NCBI GenBank assembly: GCA_036500145.1
Contig: DASYCO010000024.1
Span: forward strand, 1 to 60,454
DNA from: CAMAVH01 sp036500145
Lineage (GTDB): Bacteria > Pseudomonadota > Alphaproteobacteria > SMXQ01
Length of the DNA: 60,454 nucleotides
Direction: 5' to 3'
Shown: positions 1 to 7,989 of the stretch, piece by piece
Layout: each line of letters begins with the position of its first letter
Position numbering within the stretch: the stretch's first letter is position 1
Translations under genes and position numbers: made by a program
The notes under the pieces: model-generated
Told to the model about the DNA's origin: nothing
Database searches by the model: none
The model's input: only the letters and a program-made list of their open reading frames with translations

Positions 1-219
1 CAGCAAAGCTCCGACTGGGGCGCCGCCAAGCTGACCCCCGAGCAGCTCGATTACGCCGCTTCCGACGTTCTCTATCTGCACGCCATCAAGGCCAAGCTCG
101 ACGCCATGTTGCTGCGCGAGGGCCGCATGGAATTGGCTGAAGCTTGCTTCCGCTTCCTGCCGGCGCGCGCCAACCTCGACATCGGCGGCTGGGCCGAAGA
201 CGACATTTTCGCCCATTGA
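1..219 (+). CDS. rnd: Ribonuclease D, C-terminal end (partial)
   Basis: Only the last 72 codons are present; the gene enters from the left edge and stops with TGA at 217-219. The segment DWGAAKLTPEQLDYAASDV followed by LYLHAIKAKLDAML is the last part of a DEDD 3'-5' exonuclease fold, where the YAASDV motif carries the final metal-binding aspartate and the preceding Tyr. Ribonuclease D trims tRNA 3' ends. The protein ends soon after the exonuclease domain (about 45 residues), so it has no HRDC domains, as in the short alphaproteobacterial form. The assignment rests on this short piece; another DEDD-family exonuclease is the only realistic alternative. Confidence 0.8.
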   Translation, partial: QQSSDWGAAKLTPEQLDYAASDVLYLHAIKAKLDAMLLREGRMELAEACFRFLPARANLDIGGWAEDDIFAH

Positions 220-501
220 GCCGCGGCGCCGGGCACGCCCGGCGGCGCGATGCCTTGGAGGGGACGCCCTAGATCGGCCCCAATCGCCTGCGAAAGCTGT
301 TGTCCGCAAAGCACGGCCCTCGGCAAAACCCCAGGGATTCCGCCGATTTACGCCCCTTTCGCCGCCGCAAATCTTTGATTGATCGGGGCGAAGGGAGTAA
401 ACACATATAACGTCGTCGCGCGCCGGACCGCGTCCCGGGCTTTCCCGCAGACCTTCCGACCGACGGCCATCCGCCCCATCGACCGACACCGGCGAGAGGA
501 C

Positions 502-1590
502 ATGAAAGCTCGTACGGCCAAATCCCGCGCGACCAAGGAGACGACCGGCAAGGTCATCGCCATCAGGCCGCGCACCACGCTGCGCGCGGCTGCCGGCCAG
601 CCCCAGGCGCAGTCCAAGAGCCGGGCCAAGGGCGCCAAGGCCGGCGACCTGTCGGCGGCGGAGCGCGTCTTCGCGCTCGAAGCCGAAGGCATCGCCGCCC
701 TCGCGCGCACCCTCGACGCCGACTTCTCGCGCGCGCTCGACCTGATGATGGCCTGCCAGGGCCGCGTCGTCGTCTCCGGCATGGGCAAGAGCGGGCATGT
801 CGCCCACAAGATCGCCGCCACCCTCGCCTCGACCGGCACGCCGGCCTTCTTCGTCCATCCCGGCGAAGCGAGCCATGGCGACCTCGGCATGATCACGCGC
901 GGCGACGTGGTGCTGGCGCTGTCCAATTCCGGCGAGACCGCCGAGCTCACCGACCTCGTCGCCCACACGCGGCGCTTCCGCATTCCCCTGATCGCCATCA
1001 CCAGCCGCCGGCCGAGCTCGCTCGCCGACAACGCCGACGTGGCGCTCGTGCTGCCCGCCGTCGCCGAAGCCTGCCCCATGGGCCTGGCGCCGACGACCTC
1101 GACGACCATGAGCCTGGCGCTCGGCGACGCCATCGCCGTCGCCCTGATGGAGCGCCGCGGCTTCACCAGCGACGAGTTCCAGCTGCGCCACCCGGGCGGC
1201 AAGCTCGGCCGCCGGCTGCTCAAGGTCTCCGACATCATGCATGCCGGCACCGAGCTGCCGCTGGTCGGCCGCGCCACCAAGATGGACAAGGCGCTGATCG
1301 AGATGACGGCCAAGCATTTCGGCTGCGCCGGCGTCGTCGACGCGAAGGGCAAGCTGCTCGGCGTCGTCACCGACGGCGACCTGCGCCGCAACATGTCGCC
1401 CAAGCTGTTCGACAAGACGGCCTTCGAAGTGATGACAGCCTCGCCGGTAACGATCCGCCCGCAGGCCCTCGCCGCCGAGGCGCTCGGCATCATGAACGCG
1501 CGCAGCATCACCGCGCTGTTCGTCGTCGACAAGGGCAAGACGGTCGGCATCCTGCACGTCCACGACTGCCTGCGCGCCGGCGTCGCATGA
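502..1590 (+). CDS. kdsD: D-arabinose-5-phosphate isomerase (KdsD/KpsF)
   Basis: This 362-residue protein interconverts ribulose-5-phosphate and arabinose-5-phosphate, the first committed step to Kdo for lipopolysaccharide, in the cytosol. A SIS domain (about residues 85-220) contains GMGKSGHVAHKIAATLASTG and a following HPGEASHGDLGMI stretch. Two CBS domains follow (SDIMHAGTELPL and EVMTASPVTIRP). I chose the ATG at 502 because GAGAGGA lies just upstream; the frame is open from 379, but that part is low in homology. A basic 45-residue N-terminal extension precedes the SIS domain, longer than in the E. coli enzyme. It stands 13 bases before lptC, so it belongs to the LPS operon. The 282-base gap from rnd probably holds the promoter, but I see no convincing -35/-10 pair. 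Confidence 0.93.
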   Translation: MKARTAKSRATKETTGKVIAIRPRTTLRAAAGQPQAQSKSRAKGAKAGDLSAAERVFALEAEGIAALARTLDADFSRALDLMMACQGRVVVSGMGKSGHVAHKIAATLASTGTPAFFVHPGEASHGDLGMITRGDVVLALSNSGETAELTDLVAHTRRFRIPLIAITSRRPSSLADNADVALVLPAVAEACPMGLAPTTSTTMSLALGDAIAVALMERRGFTSDEFQLRHPGGKLGRRLLKVSDIMHAGTELPLVGRATKMDKALIEMTAKHFGCAGVVDAKGKLLGVVTDGDLRRNMSPKLFDKTAFEVMTASPVTIRPQALAAEALGIMNARSITALFVVDKGKTVGILHVHDCLRAGVA

Positions 1591-1603
1591 CCGCGAAAAG
1601 TGC

Positions 1604-2368
1604 ATGACGATGGCGACGCTCGACAGGGATCCGATGGCTGAAAGCGACGGCATGACAGCCGGCGCCGACAGGCGGACGCGTCGCCGCCTGCGCGAGACGC
1701 CGCGCGGCAACTACTCGCGCTTCGTGACCCTGATGAAGCTGGTGCTGCCGACTGTCGCCGTGGCGCTGGTGGCCCTCGTGCTCGTGTGGCCGCAGCTGCA
1801 GTCGCGCGAAGGCGGCTTCAAGCTCGACTTCGCGCAGCTGAAGATCGGCGACGCCGAGCGGCTGCGCATGGTCAGCCCGCGCTACACCGGCCGCGACGAG
1901 AACAACCTGCCCTACGAAGTGACGGCGGACAGCGCCAACCAGGACACGCCCAAGGCCGACGACATCGGCCTGGAAGGCCCCAAGGCCGACATGACGCTGT
2001 CGGACGGCACCTGGATCGCCATCGAGGCGCCCGAAGGCAACTATGGCCAGAAGACGCAGATGCTCGACCTGTCGGGCGGCGTGAACCTGTTCCACGACTC
2101 GGGCTACGAGTTCAACAGCCCGACGGCGCGCGTCGACCTCGCCAAGGGCAACGCCGAAGGCCACGAGCCGATCACGGGTCACGGCCCGTTCGGCGAAGTC
2201 GAGGGCGAGGGCTTCCAGCTGATCGACAAAGGCAAGACCATCATCTTCACCGGCAAGGCGCGCGTCGTGCTCTATCCCGAACCAGACGCGCCCGGCGCGG
2301 CATCCAATGAAAAGCCCGCATCCAACGCGAAGCCCGCCAGCGTGAAGCCCGGGGAGAAGCGGCCATGA
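1604..2368 (+). CDS. lptC: LPS export protein LptC
   Basis: LptC is the single-span inner-membrane member of the Lpt bridge and receives LPS from LptB2FG and passes it to LptA. The 254-residue product has a basic cytoplasmic tail, one transmembrane helix at about residues 42-62 (LVLPTVAVALVALVLVW), and a periplasmic beta-jellyroll with the LptC/OstA pattern (SPRYTGRDENNLPYEVTADS, then GVNLFHDSGYEFNS). A Lys/Pro/Ala-rich tail follows the domain. It overlaps lptA by 4 bases (ATGA), which implies translational coupling. At about 250 residues it is longer than E. coli LptC (191), which is usual for alphaproteobacteria. Two in-frame ATGs (1604 and 1610) lie close together, so the exact start is uncertain by two residues. 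Confidence 0.9.
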   Translation: MTMATLDRDPMAESDGMTAGADRRTRRRLRETPRGNYSRFVTLMKLVLPTVAVALVALVLVWPQLQSREGGFKLDFAQLKIGDAERLRMVSPRYTGRDENNLPYEVTADSANQDTPKADDIGLEGPKADMTLSDGTWIAIEAPEGNYGQKTQMLDLSGGVNLFHDSGYEFNSPTARVDLAKGNAEGHEPITGHGPFGEVEGEGFQLIDKGKTIIFTGKARVVLYPEPDAPGAASNEKPASNAKPASVKPGEKRP

Positions 2369-3336
2369 AGCGCGCCCTGCTCGCCCCCGCCCTCGCCCTC
2401 GCCGTGGCGGCCTTCGCATCCGCAGGCCTCACGGCCGGCGCCTCGGCGCAAGGCCTCGGCTTCGGCGGCGGCGACGACAACGTGCCGCTCGAGGTCTACG
2501 CCGACAACGGCATCGAATGGCACCAGAACGAGAGCACCTACGTCGCGCACGGCAACGCCCGCGCGATCAAGGGCAACGTCACCGTCTACGGCGACACGCT
2601 GACGGCGCACTACCGCAAGGCGACGACCGGCAGCTCGGAAGTCTGGAAGGTCGAGGCCAACGGCAACGTGCGCATCGTCTCGCCGGACGACACCGCCTAC
2701 GGCGACAACGCCGTCTACACGATCGACGACGGCGGCCTGATCATGACCGGCAAGGCGCTCCGCCTGGTGACGCCGCGCGAGACCATCACCGCGCGCGACC
2801 GCCTCGAATACTGGGAGCAGAAGAACCTCGCCGTGGCGCGCGGCGACGCGCTCACCGTCACCGACGACGGACGCCGCATCCGCGCCGACACGCTGACCGC
2901 GCTGTTCAAGCCGGCCGACGACAAGCAGGGGGGCGGCAAGCAGGCCGCCGCGCCGGCGAAGCCCCCTGCGAAGCCGACGCGTGTCGCGTCGAACGGCGCC
3001 GCGCCGGCGAAGGACCGCGCCGGCGGCGATTCGCGCCTGCAGCGCATGGATGCCGTCGGCAACGTCGTCATCACCACGCCCGAGGAAGTGGCGCGCGGCG
3101 AGCGCGGCGTCTACTTCGAGGATTCGGGTATCGCCACCTTGACGGGATCGGTTAAGATCACGCGCGGCCAGAACCAGTTGAACGGAGAAGCGGCGGAAGT
3201 GAACCTGCGCACGGGAATCAGCAAGCTGGTGACTCAGCCGGGCGGCGCCAAGGCTCCGGTGCGCGCCCTGCTCGTCCCCGAGAAACGCGACGACGGCACG
3301 CCCGCTGGGCCCGCCGGCCTGTCGAAGCCGCGCTGA
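2365..3336 (+). CDS. lptA: LPS periplasmic bridge protein LptA
   Basis: The 323-residue product starts with a signal peptide (about residues 1-29, ending TAGASAQG) and continues with the OstA/LptA beta-jellyroll repeat (VPLEVYADNGIEWHQNESTY, GNVTVYGDTLTAHYRK, NGNVRIVSPDDTAYGDNAVY). A low-complexity Lys/Pro/Ala linker at about 190-220 separates a second OstA-like stretch (RMDAVGNVVITTPEEVARGE). LptA forms the filament carrying LPS across the periplasm. It is much longer than E. coli LptA (185 residues) because of the linker and a Pro-rich C-terminus. It lies between lptC (4-base overlap) and lptB (8-base gap), the standard order. Confidence 0.9.
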   Translation: MKRALLAPALALAVAAFASAGLTAGASAQGLGFGGGDDNVPLEVYADNGIEWHQNESTYVAHGNARAIKGNVTVYGDTLTAHYRKATTGSSEVWKVEANGNVRIVSPDDTAYGDNAVYTIDDGGLIMTGKALRLVTPRETITARDRLEYWEQKNLAVARGDALTVTDDGRRIRADTLTALFKPADDKQGGGKQAAAPAKPPAKPTRVASNGAAPAKDRAGGDSRLQRMDAVGNVVITTPEEVARGERGVYFEDSGIATLTGSVKITRGQNQLNGEAAEVNLRTGISKLVTQPGGAKAPVRALLVPEKRDDGTPAGPAGLSKPR

Positions 3337-3344
3337 CCCCGCCC

Positions 3345-4148
3345 ATGGCCGCAGCCCCCACCCCGATCAATCCCGCGCCGACCGCAGCCCCGAGCGACCG
3401 CTCCGGCCCGCAGCTCGTGCGCGACAACACCGGGCTGGCGGCGCACAACCTCGGCAAGCGCTTCAAGAAGCGTCCCGTCCTGCGCGACGTGACGATCCAC
3501 GTCCAGCGCGGCGAGGTCGTCGGCCTGCTCGGCCCCAACGGCGCCGGCAAGACGACCTGCTTCTACATCATGACCGGGCTGATCCCGGCCGAATACGGCA
3601 CCATCACGCTCGACGGCGAGGACATCACCGACCTGCCGATGTACCGCCGCGCGCGCATGGGCGTCGGCTACCTGCCCCAGGAAGCCTCGATCTTCCGCGG
3701 CATGACGGTGGCCAACAACATCCGCGCCGTGCTCGAGGCGGTCGAGCCGGCCGCCGACAAGCGCGAGGCCGAGCTCGAGGAGCTGCTCGCGGAATTCTCC
3801 ATCACGCACCTGGCGCGCACGCCGGCCCTGGCCCTCTCCGGCGGCGAGCGCCGCCGCGTCGAGATCGCCCGCGCGCTGGCCTCGCGCCCGCAGTTCATGC
3901 TTCTCGACGAGCCGCTCGCCGGCATCGACCCCATTGCCATCGGCGACATCCGCGACCTGGTGCTGCACCTGAAGGATCGCGGCATCGGCGTGCTCATCAC
4001 CGACCACAACGTCCGCGAAACCCTCGAGATCGTCGACCGCGCCTACATCCTGCATGACGGGCGCGTGCTGATGGAGGGCGCTCCCTCGGAGATCGTGGCG
4101 CACGAGGACGTGCGCCGCGTCTATCTCGGGGAACGGTTTAGCCTTTAG
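3345..4148 (+). CDS. lptB: LPS export ABC ATPase LptB
   Basis: LptB is the cytoplasmic ATPase that powers LptB2FG. The 267-residue protein has the full ABC set: Walker A GPNGAGKTT, Q-loop YLPQE, signature LSGGERRR, Walker B MLLDEPLAGID and the switch His in LITDHNVRETL. The adjacent PLAGIDPIAIGDI and YLGERFSL ending are typical of LptB rather than amino-acid importers. A 30-residue N-terminal extension precedes the ABC fold. It follows lptA by 8 bases and is 6 bases from rpoN. LptF and LptG are not in this window. Confidence 0.95.
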   Translation: MAAAPTPINPAPTAAPSDRSGPQLVRDNTGLAAHNLGKRFKKRPVLRDVTIHVQRGEVVGLLGPNGAGKTTCFYIMTGLIPAEYGTITLDGEDITDLPMYRRARMGVGYLPQEASIFRGMTVANNIRAVLEAVEPAADKREAELEELLAEFSITHLARTPALALSGGERRRVEIARALASRPQFMLLDEPLAGIDPIAIGDIRDLVLHLKDRGIGVLITDHNVRETLEIVDRAYILHDGRVLMEGAPSEIVAHEDVRRVYLGERFSL

Positions 4149-4154
4149 GCCGCC

Positions 4155-5681
4155 ATGGCGATCGGCCCCAAACTCACGCTTCGCCAATCGACGTCGCTCG
4201 TCATGACGCCGCAGCTGCAGCAGGCGATCAAGCTGCTGCAGCTCTCCAACCTCGAGCTCTCGACCTACGTCGAGCAGGAGCTCGAGCAGAACCCCCTGCT
4301 TGAGCGCGAGGACTCCGACCGCGAGGAGGTGGCGCGCGCCGAAAGCGTCGACGGCGACGTCAAGGCGAGCGTCGGCGAGGAGCCCGGCGAAGTGCGCGAC
4401 ACCGCCGACATGGCCGGCAACGACTCCATGCCCAGCGAAGGCGAAGGCCCGCTCGACACCGACTTCGGCAACGTCTGGAGCGAGGACGGCGCCGCCGGCG
4501 ACCCCGAGGCCTTCGCCAACTGGAGCGGCGGCAGCGGCGGGCGCAGCGACTTCGAGGACGGCGAATACAACCTCGAGCACACGCTCTCCAAGGACGTCAG
4601 CCTGCGCGACCACCTGCTGGCGCAGATCAACATCGAGATCGACGAGCCGGCCGACCGGCTGATCGGCATCGACCTGATCGAGATGCTCGACGAGGCCGGC
4701 TACCTCGTCGGCGGGCTGGCCGACGTCGCCGACCGGCTCGGCTGCGACATCGCCCTGGTCGAGAGCACGCTCGTCAAGCTGCAGCGCTTCGACCCGCCCG
4801 GCGTCTTCGCCCGCTCGCTATCCGAATGCCTGGCGTTGCAGCTGCGCGAGCTCAACCGGCTCGACCCGGCGATCCAGGCGCTGCTCGACAACCTCGACCT
4901 GCTGGCCAAGCGCGACCTCGTGGCGCTGCGCAAGATCTGCGCCGTCGACAACGAAGACCTGACGCAGATGATCGAGGAGATCCGCGCCCTCGACCCCAAG
5001 CCCGGCCTCGCCTTCGACGCCCAGGTGGCGCAGCCGGTGACGCCCGACGTGCTGGTGAAGCCGCATCCCAAGGGCGGCTGGCAGGTCGAGCTGAACGCCG
5101 AGACGCTGCCGCGCGTGCTGGTCAACCAGACCTACTACGCCAAGGTCACCAAGGACGTGCGCAACAAGCACGACAAGGACTACATCGCCGACCGCCTCCA
5201 GTCGGCCAACTGGCTGGTGCGCTCGCTGCACCAGCGCGCCACCACGATCCTGAAGGTGGCCAGCGAGATCGTCCGCCGCCAGGAGGGCTTCTTCCAGCAT
5301 GGCGTGCAGCACCTGCGCCCGCTGACGCTGCGCGACATCGCCGCCGTGATCGACATGCACGAGAGCACGGTCAGCCGCGTCACCACCAACAAGTACATGG
5401 CGACCCCGCGCGGCATCTACGAGATGAAGTACTTCTTCACCTCGGCCATCGCCAACTCGGTCGGCGGCGGCGACGCCCATTCGGCCGAGGCGGTGCGCTC
5501 GCGCATCAAGGAGCTGATCGACGCCGAGCTGGCGGCCGAAGTGCTGTCTGACGACCGCATCGTCGAGATCCTGAACGGCCAGGGAATCGACATCGCCCGG
5601 CGCACGGTGGCCAAGTACCGCGAGGCCATGCGCATCCCCTCCTCGGTCCAGCGTCGGCGCGAAAAAACCTCGTCTTTATAA
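4155..5681 (+). CDS. rpoN: RNA polymerase sigma-54 factor
   Basis: The 508-residue sigma-54 directs polymerase to -24/-12 promoters activated by AAA+ enhancer-binding proteins. Region I is the Gln/Leu-rich start (TPQLQQAIKLLQLSNLELS). An acidic region II (about residues 50-130) follows, then the core-binding domain, the helix-turn-helix (LRDIAAVIDMHESTVSRVTT) and the RpoN box ARRTVAKYRE near residue 485, which reads the -24 element. All regions are present and the length is normal. Its place between lptB and hpf-ptsN is the classic proteobacterial arrangement joining nitrogen regulation to LPS export genes. The 3' untranslated gap of 160 bases carries a weak inverted repeat (GACCGC/GCGGT then TTTT, 5711-5746), possibly a partial terminator. 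Confidence 0.97.
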   Translation: MAIGPKLTLRQSTSLVMTPQLQQAIKLLQLSNLELSTYVEQELEQNPLLEREDSDREEVARAESVDGDVKASVGEEPGEVRDTADMAGNDSMPSEGEGPLDTDFGNVWSEDGAAGDPEAFANWSGGSGGRSDFEDGEYNLEHTLSKDVSLRDHLLAQINIEIDEPADRLIGIDLIEMLDEAGYLVGGLADVADRLGCDIALVESTLVKLQRFDPPGVFARSLSECLALQLRELNRLDPAIQALLDNLDLLAKRDLVALRKICAVDNEDLTQMIEEIRALDPKPGLAFDAQVAQPVTPDVLVKPHPKGGWQVELNAETLPRVLVNQTYYAKVTKDVRNKHDKDYIADRLQSANWLVRSLHQRATTILKVASEIVRRQEGFFQHGVQHLRPLTLRDIAAVIDMHESTVSRVTTNKYMATPRGIYEMKYFFTSAIANSVGGGDAHSAEAVRSRIKELIDAELAAEVLSDDRIVEILNGQGIDIARRTVAKYREAMRIPSSVQRRREKTSSL

Positions 5682-5842
5682 ATAGTTAGACGATTTTAAG
5701 GAACGCCCAGGACCGCTTTTCGTTGACTTCACCGGGGGGCGGTTTTATGGTGCCGGCCACTTCACTCCCCTCCCATTTCCGCCCCTCTGCATGGCACCGG
5801 CGGGAGCGCCCACAGTCAGTTCGGACTTTCATCGCGGGGATC

Positions 5843-6202
5843 ATGCAAATATCCGTTTCGGGCAAGCAGATCGACATTGGCGACGCCTTGCGCAGCCACG
5901 TCGAAGAGCACTTGGCCACGTCCGTCGAGAAGTATTTCGGCAATGCCATCGAGGGGAACGTCGTGTTCTCCCGCGAAGCCCACCTGTTTCGCACCGACAT
6001 CAACGTGAATGCCGGCCACGACATCCAATTCCAGGGCCATGGAGAGGCGGACGCCCCCTACGCCGCCTTCGACCTCGCCCTGGAACGCACGGCAAAGCAG
6101 CTCCGGCGCCACAAGCGCAAGCTGCGCGACCACCATCGCGCCGACGGCGCGAAGGACGTCAGCGGCGTCGATGACGATGCCGACGACGAGGTCGAAGATT
6201 AA
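5843..6202 (+). CDS. hpf: Ribosome hibernation promoting factor, short
   Basis: The product binds the 30S decoding region of idle ribosomes. The first 97 residues are a complete HPF/YfiA beta-alpha-beta-beta-beta-alpha fold (MQISVSGKQIDIGDALRSHV, then FDLALERTAKQLRRHKRKLR). I start at the ATG at 5843 because homology begins there and GGGGA precedes it; the frame is open from 5723. After the fold there is only a 20-residue acidic tail ending in VDDDADDEVED and a TAA stop. Many alphaproteobacterial HPFs are near 190 residues with a C-terminal dimerisation domain. This one, at 119, lacks it, and no continuation is visible in other frames before ptsN 18 bases downstream. Confidence 0.88.
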   Translation: MQISVSGKQIDIGDALRSHVEEHLATSVEKYFGNAIEGNVVFSREAHLFRTDINVNAGHDIQFQGHGEADAPYAAFDLALERTAKQLRRHKRKLRDHHRADGAKDVSGVDDDADDEVED

Positions 6203-6220
6203 CGAGCGCCAGGGGCGGGC

Positions 6221-6685
6221 ATGGAGATCGTCGACTTGATTACACCGAAGAGCGTGATCGCCAATCTGCGGGCGACCAGCAAGAAGCAGGCGCTGCAGGA
6301 ACTGGCGCGCTTTGCCGCCGGCCTCACCGGGGAACCGGAGCGGGCCATCTTCGAGGTGCTGCTGGAGCGCGAGCGCCTCGGCACCACCGGCGTCGGCGCC
6401 GGCGTCGCCATCCCCCACGGCAAGCTCCCCGGCCTCAAGCGCCTCTACGGCGTCTTCGCGCGCCTGGAGACGCCGATCGACTTCGAATCGGTCGACGAGC
6501 AGCCCGTGGACCTCATCTTCCTCCTGCTGGCTCCCGAATCGGCCGGCGCCGACCATCTCAAGGCGCTGGCGCGCGTCTCGCGCCTGCTGCGCGACCGCGA
6601 GATGTGCGAGAAGCTGCGCGGCTCGGACACCGGCGACGCGATCTACGCGCTGCTGACCGACACCTCGACCAGCCACGCGGCGTAA
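6221..6685 (+). CDS. ptsN: Nitrogen-PTS EIIA protein PtsN
   Basis: PtsN is the phosphate acceptor at the end of the regulatory nitrogen PTS (EI-Ntr, NPr, EIIA-Ntr) and acts by protein contacts on potassium transport and sigma-54-linked functions. The 154-residue protein has the PTS EIIA type-2 fold with the active histidine H66 in GVGAGVAIPHGKLPG and the later FLLLAPESAGADHLKALARVSRLLRD segment. It closes the kdsD-to-ptsN run, and a strong hairpin follows at 6710. HPr and an EIIA-Man protein are encoded about 34 kb away in this window. Confidence 0.95.
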   Translation: MEIVDLITPKSVIANLRATSKKQALQELARFAAGLTGEPERAIFEVLLERERLGTTGVGAGVAIPHGKLPGLKRLYGVFARLETPIDFESVDEQPVDLIFLLLAPESAGADHLKALARVSRLLRDREMCEKLRGSDTGDAIYALLTDTSTSHAA

Positions 6686-6709
6686 CAGCTTCTCCATCGC
6701 AGAAACAGA

Positions 6710-6748
6710 ACGGGCGCGCCCTCGGATTGAGGACGCGCCCGTTGTCGT
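6710..6748 (+). terminator. Hairpin terminator after ptsN
   Basis: An inverted repeat pairs ACGGGCGCG and CCTC (6710-6723) with GAGG and CGCGCCCGT (6729-6742), with one unpaired C/A pair and a 5-base loop. GTTGTC follows, so the T-run is poor. It sits 24 bases after the ptsN stop and probably ends the kdsD-lptCAB-rpoN-hpf-ptsN transcript. Confidence 0.6.
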
Positions 6749-6810
6749 ATGGCCCCGGCGGCATTTGGCCTTGGCTCTGCGCGCGAGGCCGCGCGCAGGT
6801 TAGGATGCCA

Positions 6811-6928
6811 TCAATGGACGCTGACCGGCGCCAGGCCGTTCTGGCGGCTCCGCGCGCCCAGCGCGCCTCGACAGGAGCGATCCGCCCATCGTCAATGGAC
6901 GCTGACCGGCGCCAAGTCGTTCTGGCGG
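6811..6928. repeat. Partial direct duplication of DUF1150 3' end
   Basis: Two 37-base copies, at 6811-6847 and 6892-6928, differ at only two positions and lie 81 bases apart in the same orientation. Copy two is the true 3' end of the DUF1150 gene. Copy one, outside the gene, would encode RQNGLAPVSVH and a stop on the minus strand, against RQNDLAPVSVH in the gene. The spacer between them is unrelated GC-rich sequence. This looks like a remnant of a tandem duplication or slipped-strand event. Confidence 0.8.
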
Positions 6929-7110
6929 ATCGCCGCCATGGCGACGTCGCGGTCGGCGAGGATGGCGATTTCGGTGCCGTCGGCCGCGTAGACGCCGAAG
7001 ACATTGTTGCCTTCGACCTTCACGGGCTTCACGTAGGCCACTTCCTGCAACCCGAGCGAGGCGAGGTCGTGGTCCGACATGATCGGCGAAGACTGTTCGA
7101 GGGTATTCAT
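6892..7110 (-). CDS. DUF1150 family small protein
   Basis: The 72-residue product begins MNTLEQSSPIMSDHDLASLG and contains the DUF1150 core (LQEVAYVKPVKVEGNNVFGVY, GTEIAILADRDVAMAAIRQNDL). This family is largely alphaproteobacterial, has no established function, and is commonly found beside small heat-shock genes, as here. An AAGGAGG ribosome-binding site stands 7 bases before the ATG. It follows hsp20 by 128 bases in the same direction, so it may share its transcript or have its own promoter in the AT-richer stretch at 7140-7220. The C-terminal codons are duplicated downstream (see the repeat at 6811-6928). Confidence 0.88.
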   Translation of the reverse strand: MNTLEQSSPIMSDHDLASLGLQEVAYVKPVKVEGNNVFGVYAADGTEIAILADRDVAMAAIRQNDLAPVSVH

Positions 7111-7238
7111 AACTGCCTCCTTCCTGGATGCTGCCTTAACGCTAAGCCCTTAGGTCTTAAGCGGCTGTTAAAGCGGCATCTGGCCATAAATAGAACGACT
7201 TACGGCCGGTTAAGTTTCATCAGCCCATAGGACCGGAT

Positions 7239-7721
7239 TCAGGCGCCTTTCCGGGCGGCCTGGTCCACGGGAACGGCGCCGTTGTCGGTGCCGCCATTGG
7301 TTCCACGGTGCTCGCCGTTGCGGATTTCGACGGTGCGCGAGCGCGCCTCGATTTCCGGACGGACGAGGTCGACGCTGAGCAGGCCGTTGGCGAGCGCGGC
7401 GCCGGTCACCTCGATGCCCTCGGCGAGCACGAAGCGGCGCTGGAATTGCCGCGCGGCGATGCCGCGATGAAGATAGACGCGGTTCTCGTCGTCGACTTGC
7501 TTGCCGCGGACGACCAGTTCGTTCTCCTCGACGCCGACGGTCAGTTCGTCGCGCGTGAAGCCCGCCACGGCGAGCGTGATGCGCAGCGCGTTGGCGCCGG
7601 TCTGCTCGACGTTGTAAGGCGGATAGCCGTCGGTCGCGGTGCGCGACACCCGGTCGAGGACGCGCTCGAAATGGTCGAAGCCGAGCACGAGGGGGCTGTT
7701 GAACAGCGAGAGGCGAGACAT
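7239..7721 (-). CDS. Small heat-shock protein, Hsp20/IbpA type
   Basis: The 160-residue protein is an ATP-independent holdase of the alpha-crystallin family. It opens with MSRLSLFNSPLVLGFDHFER and has NVEQTGANALRITLAVAGFTRDELTV, then the crystallin strand pairs up to GIEVTGAALANGLLSVDLVRPE. The C-terminal tail is hydrophilic. GAGGAG precedes the ATG by 7 bases. It is divergent from the DegP-like gene at 7990, and the 268-base gap between them must hold both promoters. CCCATAT at 7943-7949 matches the RpoH -10 consensus but has no matching -35, so I do not claim a heat-shock promoter. Confidence 0.92.
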   Translation of the reverse strand: MSRLSLFNSPLVLGFDHFERVLDRVSRTATDGYPPYNVEQTGANALRITLAVAGFTRDELTVGVEENELVVRGKQVDDENRVYLHRGIAARQFQRRFVLAEGIEVTGAALANGLLSVDLVRPEIEARSRTVEIRNGEHRGTNGGTDNGAVPVDQAARKGA

Positions 7722-7989
7722 TGGCGACTCCTCAGCATGAGCGAGATCACGGGGCTGCCGGCCTGCCCGCGCGCCTCAGGCGCCACGGGTTCGGCCGATG
7801 GCCGGACGGCCCGTTTCGGCGCCGTCAGGAGAATATGTAGGGAACGCCGGCCGCCAGACAAGGGGGCATCCGGAGCCTCCGAAAGGGGTGCCGCACCTCC
7901 GTCACCTTGCGGAAACCGCTCTCCCGCAGGGCCTTCCTCATTCCCATATAGAGGGTCAGACCGATGCGCGTCCGGAGGCGCCACCCCAC

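Noticed and set aside
5682..5842. Intrinsic terminator after rpoN
   Set aside because: The inverted repeat is only 5-6 bp with a 22-base loop, too weak to call separately.
7910..7960. RpoH heat-shock promoter before the HtrA-like gene
   Set aside because: CCCATAT fits the -10, but no CTTGAA-like -35 occurs at the required distance.
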